DNA of 64,000 nt from Rutpela maculata (Eukaryota; Arthropoda; Insecta; Coleoptera; Cerambycidae). Below, piece by piece: positions 59,297 through 64,000 of the stretch. Position 1 is the stretch's first letter; each line of letters begins with the position of its first letter. A program made the translations under genes and the position numbers. Where the stretch lies: contig OW386287.2 of assembly GCA_936432065.2 (NCBI GenBank), positions 92,671,688 to 92,735,687 on the forward strand, written 5' to 3'. Under the pieces are notes generated by a model. That model searched no databases. It worked only from the letters and a program-made list of their open reading frames with translations, and was not told the origin of the DNA.

Positions 59297-61470
59297 AGTA
59301 CAAGGGACGTCCTGAAGGATATACCGGCGCTTGTACTAAGGACGTACCAGGACGTCCCGGGATATTTCGGGATGTCCTAAGTATTACGAATAGGCTGTAC
59401 AAACTACATACTGAAATGTCCCAGGATATCCTACGGACTGAAAATAGATATCCACGGGCAACTTAATTTTTCTGTTTCTTGGTGGGATCCTCTGCCACGT
59501 TTTCTTCTAAAACAATGTCCGTAAAATCAACAAAATAATACAATTATCCAGTATTTTACTGGAAAATAACCTCTACGCCTGTGATTTTTACGTTATAGGA
59601 GCGTAGAGGTTATTTTCTAGTAAAATACTGGATAATTGCATTATTTTGTAGATTTTACGGACATTGTTTTAGAAGAAAACATGTGGCAAAGGATTCCACC
59701 AAGAAACATAAAAAATTAAGAAAATGTCACAACCAACATTTAGACAATAATGTTATACTTAGATTTAGAAAAAAATTGTATTGTAACATTTTTTAGAATT
59801 TTTGTCAAATATGCACATTTTTGAAATATTTGCACTTACCTATTTTTTCCTTATAACTTATACGTAATTTCTTGGATTTATGGTCAGTTAAAAAATAAAA
59901 TATTATTTTCTTACGATTCGGTTTATTAACCATCGTCAAAGACAATACAATTTTATAAAAAAAACAGAAATATTTTGCATGTATGGAATTCAGTGCTACC
60001 TAAATAATAATAATATTTTAATAATAGAAATAAGCCAAACACATTCAATATTTAAAAACTTTTCTAATGTTAAAATGCAAACTTTTTAGAAAAATGTAAA
60101 ATAAATATTACTTTTGCAAATTTAATAATAGCCGAACACGAATTTTTAGAATGTAGCGCACTCCTACTTCTCTATTCTCTTGTTTGCCTCGCTTTTCTCT
60201 TTTGCACTTCTCGGATAATCTTTTAACAGCTTCTCTGCTTCGTTTTCCATAATATACTCATTCATGGGTGCAGCTAAAATAAACGTAGTTATTATTATTT
60301 GAACCACTATTATTAAAAAAATATATGAAAAGTGGGCAAGATAAAAATAACAGAAATTATTGAAGGATATGGGTATGACCTATTATAGCACTCAGTGAAT
60401 AATAATAATTTACCGAATTATAATTTAAAATCCATAAAGTACACTCTGGCAAATAGAGTTTCAAGATAAAAGATTGCAGTCTGTCCACCTGTGTTCGTCC
60501 TGATATTGTATCATATCTTTTGTTTAAAAGTGTAATAAAAGTGTCAAATAATTATCTTAAAGCACAATATTTACTTACTTATTTTCATCCACAGTTGCTA
60601 GTTGGTTTTAAAATTATTAACTAAGTAGGCACATTATTTGTCGTCATTCTCAAATTCAATTCATCAGGTTTATTGTCACATGTGAGAATACTTTCACTGA
60701 TTCACATTTTCTCTCCAAGCTGATTTCAGCATTCAATTCTTGAGCCAAATTAATATTTTATTTCATAGGTTTCTCAGTGATTGTAAAATACGGGAATGCG
60801 TATAAATCCTCATTTTTTAGCTTCCTTTGGCATTCTGAAAGTATAAAAACTCATATTAAATTTTCGTGGTTTCGAACACGACATTAATAACTAATTAAAT
60901 ATTTAATCATAATCAAGTAAGTTTTTCATAACATGAAGTTTAATAGGTTATGTTATATTTTTATACCTTTGTACTCACTTTTTATAGTCTGAAATGAAGA
61001 CACTCCAATAAAGCTGAACCAAATAGATAAAACACAAAGATACAACTTTAAAATATTCCATACAGCCCACTAACAATAATTATTAAGTATTTAAATGTTT
61101 GAGAAATAAAAACTAATAAAGCGTGGTTGATATGTGTTTGGTTTGGGCACTGAGTTTGGGGTATTTGTTTTGGCCAGTTTGGCCGGCCGGAAATCAAAAC
61201 GGCGCTTTATTTAAATATATTAGAGACCTAGTATTAGGGTGCATTTTAAGGAGATTCAGGGCTCTTCATGGGATATCCGTTCTTAATCCCGATGTTAGTC
61301 GACATAGTTAATGTCAAAATGGAACCTATTCAGGATAGCCCATTGACGTCCATAAAAGGATATCCTGGGACGTACTAAAATGGGCTGTCTTGAGGACGTC
61401 CTAAAATAGGATATCCTAAAAGGTACATCCGTTTCTCTATTTATTTTACGTACTGGGATATCCAAGTACG
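59297..61470. mobile_element. Element with GGACGTCC/GGATATCC subterminal arrays
   Basis: 59305-59455 and 61265-61465 are packed with 8-bp palindromes GGACGTCC, GGATATCC and one-base variants (at least five per side). The outermost GTAC(AA)GGGACGTCC and the reverse complement of GGATATCCAAGTAC form the ends. The 1.8-kb middle is AT-rich, has a 259-bp palindrome near the left, and no recognisable transposase. Subterminal palindrome clusters look like transposase or host-factor binding arrays (inference). Confidence 0.6.
59461..59720. repeat. 260-bp near-perfect palindrome
   Basis: Arms run from CTTAATTTTTCTGTTTCTTG to its reverse complement at 59720, through ACAATGTCCGTAAAATC and CCAGTATTTTACT(G/A)GAAAAT. 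The centre (about 59582-59600) is only some 20 bp. By eye more than 90% of arm positions pair. It would form a long hairpin. Confidence 0.85.
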
Positions 61471-61478
61471 TCAATTTG

Positions 61479-61720
61479 TCATCCCATATCCCGATTGTGC
61501 TGTGTGGACTGTATGTCGTTGGGATTCTCTCCTTTATTGTTTCTTTCCGTTCCAGTTGGTTCGTCATGTCTGTTCCTAGATACTTCATTATTAGGTTTTT
61601 CTTGAAGTTTGTTTTCAGTCCAGATGTGTCCTGCGGCGATTAGGAGATCATCGGCGTATATGTGCGTTTTCTTAGAAAATTCCATTTTTCTGAAAGAAGC
61701 CTGCATCACGCATATCTCTT
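61479..61720 (-). pseudogene. LINE reverse transcriptase fragment (YADD)
   Basis: SKKTHIYADDLLIAAGHIWT carries the RT catalytic YADD box. The thumb-side YLGT motif continues in the next frame after a frameshift. Part of the split LINE at 57604-61720. Confidence 0.65.
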
Positions 61721-62880
61721 GAAGTGCTGTGAGAATTCAGTTTTGACACAGTTTATCAACAATGCCTCATTGATTATTTCAGGTTTAATTTAAATTAAAT
61801 TCGTTTGAATACTTTTAATAATTATGAAAAACCTCACTTGAAAATTTTTAAGAAAGTGTTATGACCATACATTAAGAGTAATGCATTTGATTATTACGGG
61901 TTCAATTTATATTAAATTCGTTTGAGTATTTTTAATAAATATCAAAAAAGAATGATTTAAGAAATTTATATGACCATGCTTTACGAACAATATTGATTAT
62001 TTCGAGTATAATAATGATTATAATGATTAGAATAATTTACTTGGAGGTTTACTCAGGGATATTATGGCCACACTTCAATAATTCATTGCTGTCATAAATT
62101 TGTTGACAGATATCGACTTTTCAAGGGTTTGGACCTAAACACTTCAATGGTTTTACTTAGAAATTTAAAGATACTTCGCCTTATATTTGTTATTTATTGC
62201 CTGGGTCGGGTCGTTTGTTTATATACTCGTTTCTTTAAGCTTGTTTCTTTATGCACCACACTGATTGCCACTAAATAACTCTGTATTGGTTATTTTCAAA
62301 TATTAATTCTACTTCAACTTTGTTCTTTTGTTATAACACTTCGATTTGCGCGGAATTTTTTGAGCTACAATTCACCTGAACTGTATCAAATGTAATGCAG
62401 TTTTACCCGGTATTTTTGTGCTTTTAAGTTTCAGATGTATATCTGTTCACTCCGACTTATCCCACTCACCCTACAGAAATACAAGACATAGAGAAATAAA
62501 ACTGATAATGTAATAAAGATGACAAAATATAATTTTGTATTAAAAAAATTAACGAAAATTAAAATAATATAAAGGAAACTTGGAGAACGCTTAAATGAGG
62601 CTATTCATATAAATAATAATATACTTAAGTATAACTTAATACTGTACATTAACTAATGATAAAGAATTAGGTATCTGAAATTTTTAATAATTATTTTATT
62701 AATATGAAAAAAAGACAGTGACTGAAAAGGTCCATTGTGATGAGTACTTGAAAAAAGGAACATTATTCCTAAATTTTTTTTAAAGCTTAAGGCGAAGAAA
62801 TAATAGAAAACAGATTGAAACCAATTTATCTCCTAGTACAGAAAATATTTGAACTAAAGCATTAAAAGCTCTTAAAGCTA
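61721..62880. other. AT-rich DNA, no gene
   Basis: No coding motifs. A direct repeat (AGGTTTAATTTAAATTAAATTCGTTTGAATA near 61780 and its variant near 61905) indicates a local duplication of about 120 bp. Confidence 0.5.
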
Positions 62881-63480
62881 AGCCGTTATGTTATATTTTT
62901 AATTGAAATCTTGAAAATGAAGTCTTTGATGACCAGTAAATGTCTGCATTAACATCCATAAAGAATAATTTAGACACATCCAAAATAAGTAATTACAGAC
63001 CTATATCGGTAATAAACAACATAGGAAAACTTTTAGAATACAGCATAACGTCTAGTTTGATTGAACAGCTAATCCATAACAAAATTTTATCTAATAGACA
63101 GTTTGGTTTTGTAGAAGGTAAATATACAAAATATGTCATTTTTGGGGTAACAAAAATTACATACAACTTCTTAGAAAATATAAGAAAATAATTGATATTT
63201 TTTTTAGACTTGGTCAAGCAATTTGACATTGCGTCACACAGTGACCTCCTAAACAGATCAGAAATTAAAACGTTATGGCATAAGAGGAATAGCTAATAGT
63301 TTATCTACAAGTTACCTCACTGTAAGAAAATAATATGTAAAAGTTAATAAATCATTAAGCACATATGACATAGTCACAGTTGGAGTGTCGCAAGAAATAG
63401 TATTAGGACCTATTCTATTTAACATCTATTTAAATAAATCATTGGAAAGCTCATAGTATATTCCGATGACACTGTTCTGT
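62881..63480 (+). pseudogene. CR1/Jockey-type LINE RT fragment
   Basis: SKISNYRPISVINNIGKLLE and LSNRQFGFVEGKYT (fingers), then frameshifted DLVKQFDIASHSDLLNR (palm), VGVSQEIVLGPILFNIYLNK (the G.PQGS.L.P.LF.IY box with PQGS altered) and a YSDDTVLL-type box near 63458. Decayed and 5'- and 3'-truncated. Confidence 0.7.
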
Positions 63481-64000
63481 TGGTAGAAGGAGTTCTTGGG
63501 AAATAGCTATCAATAAAAGTCAGATAGAATTTGCAAAAATTGTCCATTGCCTCTCCAAAATTTTTGTGATCTTTGCATTATTCTATTTGGCCTCCATTTG
63601 CTGTACTGCACGTCTGACCAAAAATTTATTATCAGTAAATATTACTAGAACAAAACTCATGTTTCAGTATACACGGTGTCCAAAAAGTCTGGAAACGGTC
63701 AAATATCTCGAGAAATACACATTGGATCCAAAAAAGAAAAAAGACGTCCTTAATAATTTTTAAAAGGCTATCCAATGATACCAAACGCGACCCCCCTACC
63801 CCCACCCCTTGGAGTGGAGCGGGTGGCAACTTTAAAATTTTTTATTGCAGAATCGGATTTTACGGCAAAAATTACGTCAAGTTTGTCTGAAACGTTTTTT
63901 TCGATTCGTGACAGATGGCGCTGTAATCGCAAAAATATTTCTTTTCGTAATTTCTAAAAAATTCTACTTAAGAATGAAAAATAATAAAGTACGAGTTCAT
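63481..64000. other. Left end of a foldback element, cut by window
   Basis: TATACACGGTGTCCAAAAAG at 63668, followed by TCTGGAAACGGTCAAATATC, looks like the terminal repeat of a TA-targeting element. Its partner would be beyond 64000. No coding region is supported. Confidence 0.4.

Larger units (their letters stand above)
57604..61720 (-). mobile_element. Minus-strand LINE remnant split by two insertions
   Basis: The minus-strand RT piece at 61479-61720 (THIYADDLLIAAGH then, in another frame, MKYLGTDMTNQLERKET) stops at the GGACGTCC element. Low-homology minus sequence resumes at 59290-58885 and 58152-57604 on either side of a solo LTR. It ends in CCGCGCGCGGGTAAATCAAT plus an ATCA-type tail at 57604, a LINE-like 3' end. 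Joining these into one element is inference from order and orientation; the middle parts have no clear motifs. Confidence 0.5.

Overview
This window is animal, almost certainly insect, DNA. It is AT-rich, has no operons, and carries one spliced gene drowned in transposable elements. The gene is a carboxylesterase of the insect alpha/beta-hydrolase type (esterase FE4 / venom carboxylesterase-6-like). A beetle host is my best guess from the esterase and the repeat flavour, but that is inference. No bacterial genes, CRISPR array, or intact rRNA or tRNA gene was found.

Host gene. Six consecutive + strand exons (10475-10618, 20833-20980, 31216-31410, 53363-53559, 54285-54450, 54545-54723) join in phase through AG/GT splice sites. 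They give about 343 codons of a family that is usually about 550 residues long. The N-terminal exon(s) and the C-terminal exon with the catalytic histidine are not in the window. Introns of 10.2, 10.2 and 22 kb hold most of the mobile DNA; the last two introns are 725 and 94 bp.

Layout. 1-1959: a palindromic element made of 696-bp units, with a 12-bp target duplication and a type I hammerhead ribozyme on each strand, resembling terminal repeats of Penelope-like elements. It sits inside ORF1 of a RNase H-bearing LINE (1-6805). 7.9-10.2 kb: a foldback element containing a TTAA-flanked piggyBac-like MITE. 12.1-15.4 kb: a 3.3-kb foldback with a nested MITE. 17.0-19.8 kb: an inverted-repeat element carrying an orphan gene fragment. 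21.4-31.1 kb (intron 3): three stacked inverted-repeat elements, one holding a near-complete orphan gene cut by a solo LTR, plus a LINE 3' end. 31.7-53.3 kb (intron 4): mariner-like, Harbinger-like and orphan-family elements, RTE-type and RNase H LINE remnants, a 5S-rRNA-derived SINE with a truncated second copy, and a ubiquitin-protease-like fragment. 54.7-64 kb: a palindromic element with a tRNA-like core, a second solo LTR, a minus-strand LINE split by two insertions, an element with GGACGTCC/GGATATCC arrays, and a last LINE fragment.

Themes. (a) Long inverted-repeat elements dominate non-exonic DNA and nest in one another. (b) One orphan gene family (PIN/XPG-like look, cysteine-rich end) recurs four times; three copies lie between inverted arms, suggesting a poorly described DNA transposon family. 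(c) Two small-RNA-related finds stand out: the hammerhead element and the 5S-derived SINE. All annotation is by eye from sequence and remembered family motifs; no search was run.
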